Below are positions 48,429 through 59,911 of a stretch of DNA of 64,000 bases, one piece after another. Both the position numbers and the translations under genes were made by a program. Numbering within the stretch: the stretch's first letter is position 1; the number at the start of each line of letters is the position of its first letter. The notes beneath the pieces were generated by a model, which was not told the DNA's origin, ran no database searches, and worked only from the letters and a program-made list of their open reading frames with translations. Source of the DNA: Thermoascus crustaceus (taxonomy: Eukaryota > Ascomycota > Eurotiomycetes > Eurotiales > Thermoascaceae); the NCBI GenBank assembly GCA_001599835.1, contig BCIC01000003.1, positions 2,537,372 to 2,601,371 of the forward strand. Direction: 5' to 3'.

Positions 48429-50133
48429 CTAGGCATTGGTTCGTCGCCTTCTCCCTCGAGCGCCGCCTTCAGGCCGCTGAGCAAGAACCCGTCTAAGCTC
48501 TGGATCATCTTTACTTTTGTCGACATGATGGACCCTAACATGTCTGAATCGTATAAGTACGACGACGTGCTTCCTGGGAAAAGAGGGTTGAGTTTACCTC
48601 TGCAGATTATCAGGACGTGGATATCGATGTTGCTGCTCCGTACAAAAAGGGCAAACATATCCAGGAGAGTCATGCACAAGACCATGCCGAATCATCTCAT
48701 TCTTGCGCTTGAAGCCCTTTCCACCAACACCCCTAGGGCAGCCTGGAACAGGACAATAGTGCGGACGCTCCTGGGAATGTACATTTGCATGAGAGCTGCG
48801 CATCCGAATTAGTAACGCACCTTATACAGCAAATGTATGGAAGAGGAAAAGAAAGGCAGAATGGAAAGAATCGGCCAGCAACTTACTTTAAAAGATACTG
48901 AGTCTGGAATGGCGGAACGGTGCACCCGGGGTGAGGACACTTGTAGGTGCCGACAGGAGCAGGTGTATTTGACTGTCCGGCTGCAGCTGCAAAATTTGGA
49001 CGCTCAGGGTCACCACCGACTTTTTGCTCTGTGGGTGTAGGATAGCTGGTAGCTGGACTCTTGGATGTCTGCGCGCCGTGTGCTGAGGCATCATACGGAG
49101 AAGTCACAAATGGCCTGTCTGGTTTTAGTGGTCTCCAGCTATAAGGATGAGATCCAGGTGGTGAAAAATTCGACAGGTCCTTCGAACTTGCAGGTGAGCC
49201 ATGCGAGTAAGGGCTCAGTATCTGCGGAAGGTGCCCGGGAAGCTGACGATCTGGCCCCAAGACCCGAGGCAGAGGGGGAGAAGAGCCAGGAATCGATGGA
49301 AATGGATGGGGAGACATGCCATTGATCCCGCCGACAGGGTCTTTGAGTTGTTCGCCCAAAGCATCTCCGATAGATGGCAGATTTTGATGATTATTCTCCG
49401 GTGAGTTTGCAGTGGCTGAGTGAGGAGGCGATTGGAGTGCGGGAAGCACATCCTGGGGTGAACCCTCTGACGGGGGTATGGCAAATTTTCTGAGAGGAGA
49501 TGTCGACAGCAAATCATCTGCTGCTTTATTCTCAGAATTAAAATCGAGATTTTGCGGTAGCTCAGATTTTGGCGATGTCGGCTCCTCTTTAATATCGACA
49601 GTCGCTGGTGGTGGAATGTCTTTCTCCTTGCGACCTTGTTCCGGTGCTTCTGTGCTATCAATTGCCATAGGAGAGCCCCTACAATAGCTTTGTTGTTGGT
49701 GTTCATCAGAATTCAATAACGACAAAGCTATTGCAGCTGCTTTCCCTAGGTCTGCTTTCGAGGTTGCCTGAGGAACCCCTGTATCTTCTGTCTTCTTCTG
49801 TTTCAATTTGACAGGAGGTTCACACTCATCCTCGGACGGTGATTCTGAGACCAGAACCTCCTGCCCCGCTTTCTGTGCAACATCAAGGTGATTAGGAGCT
49901 GAAATGCCGAGTAGAACCGCATCTCCCTGGCTGGGCTGGGGATATCTGCGTTTACGGGAAGGTCCAGGCGAGGTATCCTGATCTGAGGGACTGTCACCTT
50001 CCCCTCCCCCTCCGGGGGAGGGCTTCTTCACAAAAGGCGGCAGCGGATCTTCTGTCCTGTACCCAATTCTCAGGGGCTCTGGGGGAGGAGAGCGATTGCA
50101 GGCGTCGTCAGAGTCGTATACGTCGTCCCTCAT
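48429..50133 (-). CDS. C2H2 zinc-finger transcription factor
   Basis: Exons on the minus strand: 48887-50133 (first in-frame ATG), 48598-48795 and 48429-48543, giving 519 residues. The frame is open further to about 50217 and begins there with a very basic KKKRKR segment that looks coding, so an upstream exon with the true ATG is probable; an acceptor ending TTCTCAG is near 50207. The N-terminal about 400 residues are Pro/Ser-rich and disordered. The C-terminus joins three finger-like units across the splices: YKCPHPGC (first pair at the exon 1 end, completed by NSHANVH), HYCPVPGC with H-x4-H in IRHGLVHD, and YVCPFC with DNLQRHVRVHH. It ends in a GRRRRTNA basic tail. Introns are 91 and 54 nt. 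DNA-binding regulator of unknown targets. Confidence 0.8.
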
Positions 50134-50217
50134 GAATGCGGCACTTTTATACCCATTAGGTGTGACTGCTCGTTTTCGTTTCTTCTTCTCCACGCTGCTT
50201 TCTCGGTCTGTTCTGAG

Positions 50218-53200
50218 AAAGTCTCACATTCAATCAAAATGTCACAGCGTAGTTGTTTAGTAAGCAGGGATATAGTGACCGAGTTGTCAATTTCTCCGAT
50301 TGAATGACTAACAGGGACTATCCTATATTGAAGGTCAGCGCTTGCCTTGCTCCTGTATCAAGTGAGAGCCAAGAAGCGGTGGCGTCCAGAACCAGGAAAG
50401 GTGAAGCCAGCATATAGAGGGCAGTTAAAACGGGAAAGATGCGCCATGAAATTTCACCTCGATAGAGACGGTAAAACGTGATCAATCAGAAAAGCAAAAG
50501 CCTGCATAGATAAGAGGAAACACGAGAAGCGGCAAAGAGAATTGAGATAAGGAAGAAAAGGGTTAAAGAAAACCCAAACAGGTAAGACTGAGTGAGCAGA
50601 AACCATATTCAGCAGGAGAGACATGAACTATATAACAAGAAACATAAAGCATGGCTGAAAAGACAACAACACCGGGGCACACAGTGCGAAAGGGTAGCTG
50701 AGAATGCTTGGGGAAAACAAAGAAAAATGTCAACATCGACAACCGTGGCAGCAGACATGACATGCATCATACTACTATGGCATGGATATCCACAGCAGAC
50801 GTGAAGCTCCAGATCTAGATCAAAAGCAAGAGCTTACCTTCCCAAACAGCATTACACAGAGGCTCACAATGCATGTGAGATATACCAGGGCTCGAGTCTG
50901 GGCCCCGGATATAATGGGCTGAGATGAGACCTGAGAGCCAAGCCAAATGGAGGCGTGACAACTCTAGAAACCCGGAGGCCAACCCTTCCGCCTAACCTAC
51001 ACGCGGCACGAGCAGGGCGATCGCAGAGCAAGAATCCAAAAGGAAAACAAAGAGGCTGGGGGCCTGGTCTACTTCTTCGAAAAGAGTAGCTAGCCAGCCA
51101 GCCAGCAACGACGGAGTACTGTTATTAGTTCGTTGTGGTGGAAGAGCAACCAGCGCAGAAAGCCGAGGGGCGGCCAAGCAGGGGAGGTGTGCCTGCACGC
51201 CGCACGGGCTGGCTGGGAGGCGAAACGGCGAGGCTAGAAAGGGCGGGAGGCCCGCTCTAGCATGCAACGACGGGTTCCAGCGGTCAGCGACCGATGAGTC
51301 TGTTCAAGAGCACCACGACAGCAACAAAAGAGAAGATGAGGAGAAGAAACGGAGCGGCAAGGACTCCTGTTTCAAAGCCGTCGGGGGGAGGCTGACGATG
51401 GCGATGCGCCACAAAGATGACGGGCGGGTGAACACTGCGGCTCGCTGGGCAGAGGCCACGTTCGCTGACGATCCACGTTTGGGGCAATGAGGCTCTGCCT
51501 GGGCCCGGCCTGTCACCACCGAAGCTTGGGTCCCCGCGCGCTGGTTTGCTATTGGGCAAGACAGGATGGAGGCTTTGGCGGTCGACGAGATTCTACTCCA
51601 GATGGCGGACAAAAAAGAGGATATAGCACCGTCTGTCTCGAGTCTCAAGTCTCGATCCGGGCAGAGAGAGAGAGAGCAGAAGGAAGTGAAGATGATCAGA
51701 TCGTCCCCGAGAGCGGCAGATCCCCGCTGTTCCCGTTCATTCACACCTTCCATTCATTTCTACCCTCCTGAAGTCACGGCGGGTTAATAGCAGCTGTTAT
51801 TACCACCCTCGCCTACGGTTTGCTGAGCCCGACGACCGCCTACCTAGTGTTGCACGCCAACACACGAGGGGAATCATGCATGAGAACAAGTAACGCAGAA
51901 CTGACTGACCTTCGAAGAACGGGCCACCAAGGCCTTCCATCGACCGGACCAGCCTAAGCATGCTTCCACTCCGTATGATCCATCTTGCCCATGGCCCCTG
52001 CCCGTATACCCTGTTAACTTACTTTACGCAGTACATTATTACATGCTGCTGCGAACGCTTCCCGGGGAATCCCGCTTCTCTTCTTGTTCTTTTTCGCTTC
52101 TGGCTTCTCTGCTCTGGTCTGCTCGGTTGACACGAGATCATGGGCGTGCATGCTATGCCATGCATCCTATCCCGGCTTTGCCAGGATTCGACCCAAAAGC
52201 GGCATGGAAGCTGGCGGATCGGGATTGGCCTGGCGTGACGATGAAACGAAACGGACGCGGCGTGAGGCAAGACCGTTCTTGCTCGTTTCATTCCACGTAG
52301 CCCCCCGACATGGCAACATGTACATATCCAGACTGCGGTTGTCGATCCCTTTTTTGTTTCCCTAAAGAGTCTAACCTCTCCAGGCTACGAGCCACAAAGT
52401 CTTATTGTCAAGATAGGATGCAACTTCATACGTTTTTACCACCAGGCAGCATTTATAAGATGAACCTGTTACCTCTCTCATCCATCCAGGTTGCACCTTC
52501 ACTCCTAGTTAGGGTGTATGCCGTGTGTTGACCAGGGACTGCAGGTGTGTCAGGCAGCTTTGCAAAGGCCGGATCGCACAGTGTCTGTTCTGAGACAACA
52601 ACCAGATGAATCAATCCATCCACGAGCCCTCGGGTTGATATATGCGGATCCAGTCAAGGACCGTATCAAGATTGCGGCTTAGCAATTCCCCTCGTGGGCC
52701 GGGCGCACGGTGGCTGCATGGACCCGGCCATGAACTCCCATTTGTCTTCGGGTCGCTGCTGCCAAGATGCATGCTGCCTGAGGTCCTGCGTAAGGCCAGT
52801 CGGGCTACATGCTACTCCGTCTGATCTGAAGGGAGGAGACAGCACAAATATCTCAATAAATCCCGAAAGGATCAAGAGAGAGATACCCGCTTGATCCCTC
52901 AACGTCTCTCGCCCCAGGGATTGTTACAAGATCTGCAATGGATCCCCATACGTGTCTACCTGGGCAAGAGGCAGGTGCCTACTACTTCACCCAAGGTATC
53001 TGCCTAGATCCCATCCCCAGGAGACAACTGAAACTTGCACGATACCAGACTACCCCGATAAGACAAAAGAGGCGACAACCCGTTCACCAGGACTCCAACG
53101 AATGAATAGCCTCTGCTTCGTTTGGCACGAATCGTCGCAAGCAGGCGAGACGGGCCTGGTGTTCCGGAATCGAGATTTCCAAGCCACTGTCGTGCGAGAT

Positions 53201-53893
53201 CTGAGTAGGTACATACATAGTACTCTACCTAGTACCTACGTGTCGGGATACCTACTTATTACATCCCCCAAATGGGGAAAGTGCCTGTGTCCTGGATGCG
53301 TCTCGTGGGGCATTTCGCATTCTGCTATTCAGGTACTGGACTTTGTTGTTTACGCCACCGTCTAGACTTTCTATCCGAGAAGCCTAGAGCCCCGATGTAT
53401 CGACTCTGCCGGACGGAAGTAAGGCCACGGAACTGGAAGCCCAACCAAGGTGCCCGATATTATCTACCTACGTAATGCAGGTGTCTATTTGATTGGAGAT
53501 CGGTCAGCCGTCCACAGAGCCGCAGCCACGCGATCCACCGATCGTGCCCTGTATCTGCTGACAGATAGATAGCCTTCTGATTCCTTCCATGATTTTGACC
53601 TTGGAGGTCAAGAATTTTGCCACATTGTTTGCGCCTTCTATGTGGACGAATATATGTGGGCATTCGGATAAGCGAATACGAGAACAAATGGGGCTCCCGA
53701 AGGCAAAGCGGCGCAATGAGTCAAGAACATGTCATCACCATCAAAGTTGGCTGATATGCAGCTAGGAATTCCTGATAATAATTATAGGTACGTACTCGAA
53801 ACGTCATATATTTAGAACATCATCAGAGCCGCCAATCGAGGTATATATAAAGCGAACGAAGAAACCATTGGAATCAAACCAAGTTTGTACACG
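50218..53893. other. Intergenic region between two minus-strand genes
   Basis: 3.7 kb without a recognised gene. The left part should hold the 5' leader, possible first exon and promoter of the C2H2 gene. There is a pyrimidine-poor, A-rich stretch at about 50.4-50.7 kb and a CCAGCCAGCCAGC string near 51090. Frames around 51.3-51.8 and 52.0-52.5 kb show no domain. Confidence 0.5.
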
Positions 53894-55117
53894 CTACAGC
53901 TTCCCCTTCGTACGTTCCTTTTCTTGCACCTTCTCCACCCGTTCCCATGCCTGCAGGGCAAAAGGTCGCATCATCTTGGCGTACTCGTGAGCCCTCGCGC
54001 TGCTGGCCTGTCTCAGCGCATACCTTGCCGCGATGCCCTGCATAATCACCGAGCTCCGGAAAGTGAAGAACGCATCTCCCCACAGGGTCTCCGGCGTCGG
54101 GTCCCATCCAGCCACCTCTGTGTACCATCGAAGGCAGTCTTCACGCGTGGGCAGACCAGGCGTGACTCCGGGCCTGAACTTGTCAGAAGCCTGGTCCGCG
54201 CCACCGAGAAAATAGGGGCTGGTGAGGTTGCAGAAGTCCGAGAGCGGATGGCCTATCGTCGCCATCTCCCAGTCAAGGATGCCGATGACTCGCGGCTCCG
54301 TCTTGTGGAAAACCAGATTGTCGATCTTATAGTCGCCATGGACGAAGGTGCTGCGGTCGCGCGGCTGCGTGGTCTTGTTGGAAAAGAAGCGCACCATGTC
54401 GGAGAAGTGCGGTAGCTCTCCGACTGGGATCTTGGTATCGACGTCTACCGCCTGAGCCTGCGACTTGGAGACAGTCGTAAACGTGGCGATCTGTCTATCA
54501 TAGAAGCCTGTCGGTTTCCCGAAGCCTTCCAGCCCGACGGATTTGGGATCCACGCGGTGGAATTTAGCCAGCGTTCGGATCGCGTCCATCCATCTACAAT
54601 CCATAAGCTACGTGTAATGACAATAAATAAGGACGTAGAACGGATGTCGTGCGTACATTTCATTCCTCTCTTTTGCGCTCATACCAGGGATCGAGGGATC
54701 TGTGAAGATCCTCCCGTCTAGAAACTCCATGATATAGAAGGGCGTCCCGATGATGCTACTGTCCTCGCACAGGCAGTAGGCCTTCGGAACGGGCACATCG
54801 GTATTCTCAAGAGCATGAATGATCTTATACTCGCGTTCGACCTTGTGCGCTGTCTTGGAGAGGAGTTTCCCCGGGGGCTTTTTGCGCAATACAAATTTCC
54901 GTCCATCAGCGGCCGTGAGCTGGTAGGTGGGGTTGGATTGTCCGAAACCGAACTATAGACAGGCAAGAGTTAGTAATTGCTTTGTGATTATATACCTTCA
55001 GAACCAGAATAGACAAACCTGCTTCACTTCCAGCGGCGTCTTGATGACAGGTACATCCTTGTCAATGTACCGCTCCAGAGCGGCCAAATCGATGGGTTGA
55101 CGTATAGCTCCAGCCAT
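53894..55117 (-). CDS. APH/ACAD10-type phosphotransferase-like protein
   Basis: Three exons on the minus strand: 55019-55117, 54657-54952 and 53894-54593, giving 364 residues. The family is aminoglycoside-phosphotransferase-like (APH, PF01636), closest in layout to the kinase-like N-terminal domain of acyl-CoA dehydrogenases ACAD10/ACAD11: FGFGQSNPTYQL glycine-loop-like segment, KFVLRKKPPG with the ATP-binding lysine, catalytic HGDYKIDN (H217, D219, N224) and the metal-binding ILDWE (D239). All key catalytic residues are present, so it may phosphorylate a small hydroxyl-bearing substrate; ACAD11-type kinases act on 4-hydroxyacyl-CoA, but that activity cannot be assigned from sequence alone. 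Introns are 66 and 63 nt. It is divergent from the dUTPase gene with 573 bp between starts. It lacks the dehydrogenase domain found fused in animals. Confidence 0.87.
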
Positions 55118-55690
55118 ATCTTAGAAGGAAAAGAGAAAGGGAGGAAACGACGGACAGGGATGGGCTACTCTATATAGATGGACCTGTCCCATGCGTCGAG
55201 CAGGTTGGCGTCATGTCAGGGACAAGATCAGCAGCTGCCACCTCTCCCGATTGAGTAAACAGGAGAATAAAAGGGATCCTGCTTGGCCAAAGGCAACGCA
55301 AGTAACCGTACGGAGTAGAGCCCGGGCATTGGAACTCTACAGCGTAGGTTGGTCAGCAGCAGAGCAACCGGGGACCGAGGCTAAACACGGACTCCATACG
55401 GAGAACTCCGTCCTGGGGCGGGGCAGAGACCGACCAGTTAAGCTGTCGGGCGGCCCGCTCGATCAGGAACAGCAGGGCTAACCCTTAAGGCGGACGGCAA
55501 ACCGAGCAAACATGCCAAGCGATCTTCTCGAACGCGGTGCGCGTCTCTCACCGCCGGGACGCGAGATGGATATATCAGCTGCGAAGGGATGAGAGTTAAG
55601 CATCTAGCTACCCTGCTATTATATAGACGTCAATTGACCCTCGTTCCCTACTCCCCCACCTATCCCTCTTTTCCTTTCCTCCGCCATATC
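55118..55690. promoter_or_regulatory. Divergent APH-like/dUTPase promoter region
   Basis: 573 bp between the two start codons, long enough for two fungal promoters. A CTATATAGAT string near 55170 faces the APH-like gene and a TTATATAGACG string near 55618 faces dUTPase. Three ACGCG cores lie at 55532-55563 (listed separately). Confidence 0.55.
55532..55563. promoter_or_regulatory. Cluster of three ACGCG cores (MCB-like)
   Basis: ACGCG at 55532-55536, its reverse complement CGCGT at 55540-55544 and ACGCG at 55559-55563, about 130-160 bp upstream of the dUTPase ATG. The core matches the MluI cell-cycle box (ACGCGT) used by the fungal MBF/DSC1 factor at S-phase genes. None is the full hexamer palindrome. 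Regulation is inferred. Confidence 0.4.
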
Positions 55691-56691
55691 ATGACCAAAG
55701 AGACCACTCCTCCTCCAGCAGCAGAACCAGCTCCCTCCGCCACTACTGCCAACCGCGAACCTCCATCTCTCCCCGCCTCTCCGCTCCCCAAACGCACCAA
55801 GACCGACAGCAACACCACCACCGAAGACAACAGCATCGCCTCCGTCATGGCCACCAAGACCTCCTCCAACGGCACCGCCGTCACCTCCCTCTCCCAGCCC
55901 CTTCCTCCCCTTCTCGTCAAGAAGCTCACCGAGTCCGGACGGGCCCCGACCCGCGGCTCCGCCTTCGCGGCCGGTTACGACCTCTACAGCGCAAAGGACA
56001 CCGTGATCCCGGCCAAGGGGAAGGGTCTGGTAGATACTGGTATCGCGATTGCCGTGCCTGAGGGAACCTGTACGTGAAAGATGCTATATACATATACCCT
56101 TGGTTTGGTTTGGTTGATTTTTCCGTTTCCTGCTGCGGAGCAGAGGATTTGCAAGTTTTGGAAGAAGACACCTGTGTTACTAGGACCAGCGATGCGATAC
56201 TAACCACACAACAATAACCCAACAGACGGCCGTATCGCTCCCCGTAGCGGTCTCGCCGCTAAGAACTTCATCGACACCGGTGCGGGCGTCATCGACGCTG
56301 ACTACCGCGGCGAGGTCAAGGTGCTGCTGTTCAACTTCTCCGATGTGGACTTTACCGGTACGCTTTTTTTCCCTCAGATTACCCTTGCTTGCTCCTTTAC
56401 CCGTCCGGATACCTGTTTTAGATTTAGATGTACAATACAAGCCCTTGCTGACATGTCTTCTCTTCAACCCAACAGTCAAGGAAGGAGACCGTATCGCACA
56501 GCTCGTTCTGGAGAGGGTGAGTCAAACTTCTTCATTGTTCCCCCCAAAATCGGACCTGAATCATGGAGTCTAACAAATATCCTTTCTTTTTCCTTTTTCT
56601 CCAGATCTACACTCCAGAAGTCATGGTCGTCGAGGAACTCGAGGAGAGCGTTCGTGGCGCGGGCGGTTTCGGTAGCACTGGCAAGAACTAG
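55691..56691 (+). CDS. dut1: dUTPase (dUTP diphosphatase)
   Basis: Four exons: 55691-56069, 56226-56357, 56476-56516 and 56605-56691, giving 212 residues. All five trimeric dUTPase motifs are present: I, AAGYDLYSA (93-101); II, GRIAPRSGLA; III, GVIDADYRGE (147-156) with the catalytic Asp; IV, EGDRIAQLVLER; V, RGAGGFGSTG (201-210), the P-loop-like tail. The enzyme hydrolyses dUTP to dUMP and pyrophosphate, keeping uracil out of DNA and supplying dTMP synthesis. About 75 N-terminal residues before the core are Pro/Ser/Thr-rich and contain PKRTK, a candidate nuclear signal. A second in-frame Met at residue 53 could start a shorter form. Introns are 156, 118 and 88 nt. The upstream region has ACGCG cores fitting S-phase control. 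Confidence 0.95.
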
Positions 56692-57394
56692 ATAGACATG
56701 TTTTTTTTATGCCTTAGAATCATTTTTTGATTTGTTTGATGATACCTGGAAAGGAAGGGGATCGGACTGGGAGCAATAGATATCGGGTCATATCATATCA
56801 TGAAGATGCACACACACATCACGACAGCAGGACAGTAATTCATTATGCTATTCGGGGGCCATATATTCTTCACTTGTGGGAATGGTGAATCGGTCAATGG
56901 ATGCAAAAGGAACATATTATAAGAACATGATTAGACAAAGCATAAATTAGATCGATCGCTAGTCCTGTAATTTTTTTTTTCTTCGATCTAGGATAAGTGG
57001 GAATCATTAGGTAGGCTCGATTTCTCTTCCCTCCCTTCATTGTATAGCCAAGTCCCTCTTCTTCAACTCCGTAGATCGTTTTACCCACCGTCTTTAGTGT
57101 AAAGCCATGGCGAAAAAGAAAAGAAGTGGGATGTGTCTATCCTGCTCGCATGGTGGGTGTTCTCTTTTCTCGTGTCTGTCTGTCTGTCTTATCCCATGAT
57201 ACCCGATGCTCGATTTTATCAGTGCATGGTTATGTTGGTATTATGCCCGAATGGGAACCCGTTCATTCCACTGTGAGAACGACCAATTCTTCTTTTCCAT
57301 GCAACGCACACCAAATGCTTTCGATCGCTCAAGCAAGCAAGTAAACAAGCAAAGGTCTTTCCCTCGTTACTTCCCTTGTATGTACATACAGTGA
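56692..57394. other. Convergent 3' intergenic region
   Basis: 703 bp between the convergent dUTPase and pyridoxal kinase stops. It contains a short CA run (ACACACACA near 56810), T-runs near 56700 and 56972 and CTGT tandem units near 57175. Likely two 3' UTRs. Confidence 0.5.
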
Positions 57395-59307
57395 TCACTC
57401 GCTCCACTCCTGCGCCTTAAACTCCACGACCGGATCCCGCAGGAACCGCACGTTCCGGACCAACCTGACCTCCACGGCCTTGGTCCGTCTCAGATGTTCC
57501 CTCTTCGCCCTCTCCTCGTCGCTCGAGGGCGGTTCCTCGCCCATCTCAGCAGCCGCAGCCGCAGCCGTGCGCAGCTCCGCATCGCGCGCCTCCATCGTCT
57601 TCTCCAGCACGCTGTGCATGCTGGCCAGCGCCTTCTCCGTCGCCCTGGCGAGGGGCAGGTCCGTGGCCTCCACCTCGTCGGGCGAGACCCACGACCTGGT
57701 CCCGCGCAGCGCCGGGCCCGCGGCGTGCACGGCCTCGCGGAGCCGGGCGACGGTGAGCGCGGCGAACATGTCCCCCGTGCCGCTGAAGAAGCAGTCCAGG
57801 GCGGGGACGTCGATGCGGAAGAGACGCGGGGTGCCGTCGGAGCGGGTGGTCGAGCCGACGACGGTGAGGGTGGAGGGGGGCGCGGTCGTCGAGGAGGAGT
57901 GGGAGAGGGTGGCAAGTTGCACGGAGGTGACGATGATGTGGGGGATGTTGTAGGTCTTGTGGATGGCTTTGATGGCTTCGGCGAGGGTGGAGAGGGAGGT
58001 GATTTTGATTCCGGAGAGGAGTCTGCCCCCGTGCTGTCAGCACCATACATACAAGTGCGGACCGATGTATGTAGGTTTGAAGACAAAAATAGGATACGAT
58101 AAAGGTTGATGATGGATTGGTGGTGGTGGTGACAAAAGACAGATATAAAATGGGAACAGTACTCACTCAGCCTCGAATTGGTTCGGTAATATCAGATCGG
58201 CATGGTGTATTATCTTCTTGTACGCGGGTACAACATCCTCGTTCACATATAGCCGTCCCTGGTCTCCCATAACGGGGTCAAGAACTGTTCGAGAGAGGCC
58301 CTGTTAGCTATATTGGAGACCAACAAGACTGAAATCAAGACCGAAAAAAGCAATATAATCAACTAGCACGATCAATCACTTACCCCAGAAGAACGAGCCG
58401 GGCTTCTTATCAGCCCTGCGCTGCAAGTCCAAGCCAATCTCACCCACCGCCTCGACTGCTGTTGCGCTGGGAGCATACCCGGTCAGCAGAACGTCGAAGT
58501 CGGTAAGGTAACTCTGGCGCAGGCCCTGGTAAAGGTCGCTGATCTCTTGAGCGGACGCTTTGGTCCCCTTGACTTGTTTGTAGCCCGTGTGGTTGCCTGT
58601 ACATCGTTGACATTGTCAGTCTCGGGTTCTCACTCGAAGATGTGCTTGTGGACAGCGGATTCATCAGAAGTGGCAATGATAGTAAGTAGGTAGACAGAAT
58701 GCCAACGATCTTCATGGAAAACTCTGTCTTGGAAAATGGTGGAAAGGGGGGAATCAAATCCTTACTAAAATGAACCGTATTCAACGCAGCCACCTCGCAG
58801 CCCAGAGACTGCATGACAAACGTCACCATCGTATTCCCGACATATCTGAATGAATCCGCTCAGCACATACTCGCCTGCCTTTTTCCTCCGATGCATTGTA
58901 TACATCCAGTACAACCAAGGACATTATGACTCAGATAATCGACATGCAGTATATGACAGACGTCAAATCCAAAGCATTAATTGAACGAAAAGAAACCAAG
59001 AAAAACGTACTCGGATAACTTTAATTATCATAACAGAAAACAGAGAAATAGGGCAGGGAGTATGTAAGCAGTACGCACCCATAGACAACCTTTTTTTAAA
59101 AAAGAGTTCAAGCCATCTGAATCAGTACCATCCCTCAATAAGAGTAATTGCGGAAAAAGATCCTACAGACTCCCCGCGTCCAGAGGAGGGGTAGATGGGA
59201 ATAAACCGCAGGAAAGTGAGCAGGGGGGCCAAAACGAACAGCAGATCACATACATGGCTTGCTATCGCGAGGACCCGCGTCTCGGGTACCAGCGGCTCAC
59301 AGGACAT
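57395..59307 (-). CDS. Pyridoxal/pyridoxine kinase with 11-nt microexon
   Basis: Six exons on the minus strand: 59254-59307, 59079-59089, 58766-58845, 58384-58596, 58167-58284 and 57395-58022, giving 367 residues. Exon 2 is only 11 nt (GTTGTCTATGG) and restores the invariant SHVVYGYVGNT at the substrate-binding N-terminus. Other signatures are NHTGYKQVKG, TGYAPS, VLDPVMGDQGRLY, ADLILPNQFEAELL and GTGDMF near residues 240-245 with the catalytic Asp of the ribokinase fold. The enzyme makes pyridoxal 5'-phosphate from B6 vitamers with ATP in the cytosol; yeast Bud16 is the relative. The C-terminus has an Ala-rich acidic insertion (about 300-330), making it longer than many homologues. The ATG at 59307 (MSCEPLVPETRVLA) is used because the longer frame begins at GTG. 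Large antisense open frames here are GC-driven shadows. Confidence 0.92.
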
Positions 59308-59911
59308 TGTCTCTGGAGCTTGGGATCTAGATGACGGCACGAGGGAGTGAGTGGGTATAGAGAAAGGAAACAGCTCTCAGTATGTTGTTAGCACTGGGGT
59401 ATACTGTAGAGAGGGCGGGGAGGGGATTGCTAATAATGACAATAACAATGGCTACGGGGCAGATATTATGGGGTTCGTGGGATCTCGAACGTTCAGGCCG
59501 GGTCGGCGTGTGACGTACCGCCACGGCCGGTGGAGACGGGGTCACACCCGGATAAGCACTTGGAAGCTTGCCGCATCTACCTAATCTTTGCACACATCAC
59601 AGCAAGAGCAAGATCAACGGCAAGTCCATGGCCTGCGTTTTTTTTGTTTCCAGGTTTATACTCTCCTATTTCAACGTATGTTTTATTTACATGTTTTTGA
59701 TCACAATTTTCTTACATCACCAATACATGGAGATTGGTTTCCATTTCATCTGAGAACCATGCCGCTTGATGTAGAAATGCAGCTGATAAACAAATATACA
59801 TATGTGGTAATCACAGAGCAGAGCTTCATAGTAATTCTCTTTTAAATTGCCCCTGGTATCACCAAAACCTGGACGCCTATACCTTACCCCAGGCCCCCTG
59901 TGAACAAAATC
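59308..59911 (-). other. Intergenic between two minus-strand genes
   Basis: About 600 bp holding the pyridoxal kinase promoter and the 3' UTR of the Zn2Cys6 factor. AT-rich at 59640-59850. No other signal. Confidence 0.5.

Noticed and set aside
48544..48559. Alternative acceptor (ATGTTAG) for exon 3 of the larger C2H2 gene
   Set aside because: It would drop the residues HVR needed to complete the last finger; the acceptor ending at 48544 restores DNLQRHVRVHH.
57490..58166. Three long open frames (about 200 residues each, both strands) over the pyridoxal kinase region
   Set aside because: They are Arg/Pro/Ser- or Gly-rich shadows of a GC-rich exon and show no domain, whereas the kinase frame has all family motifs.
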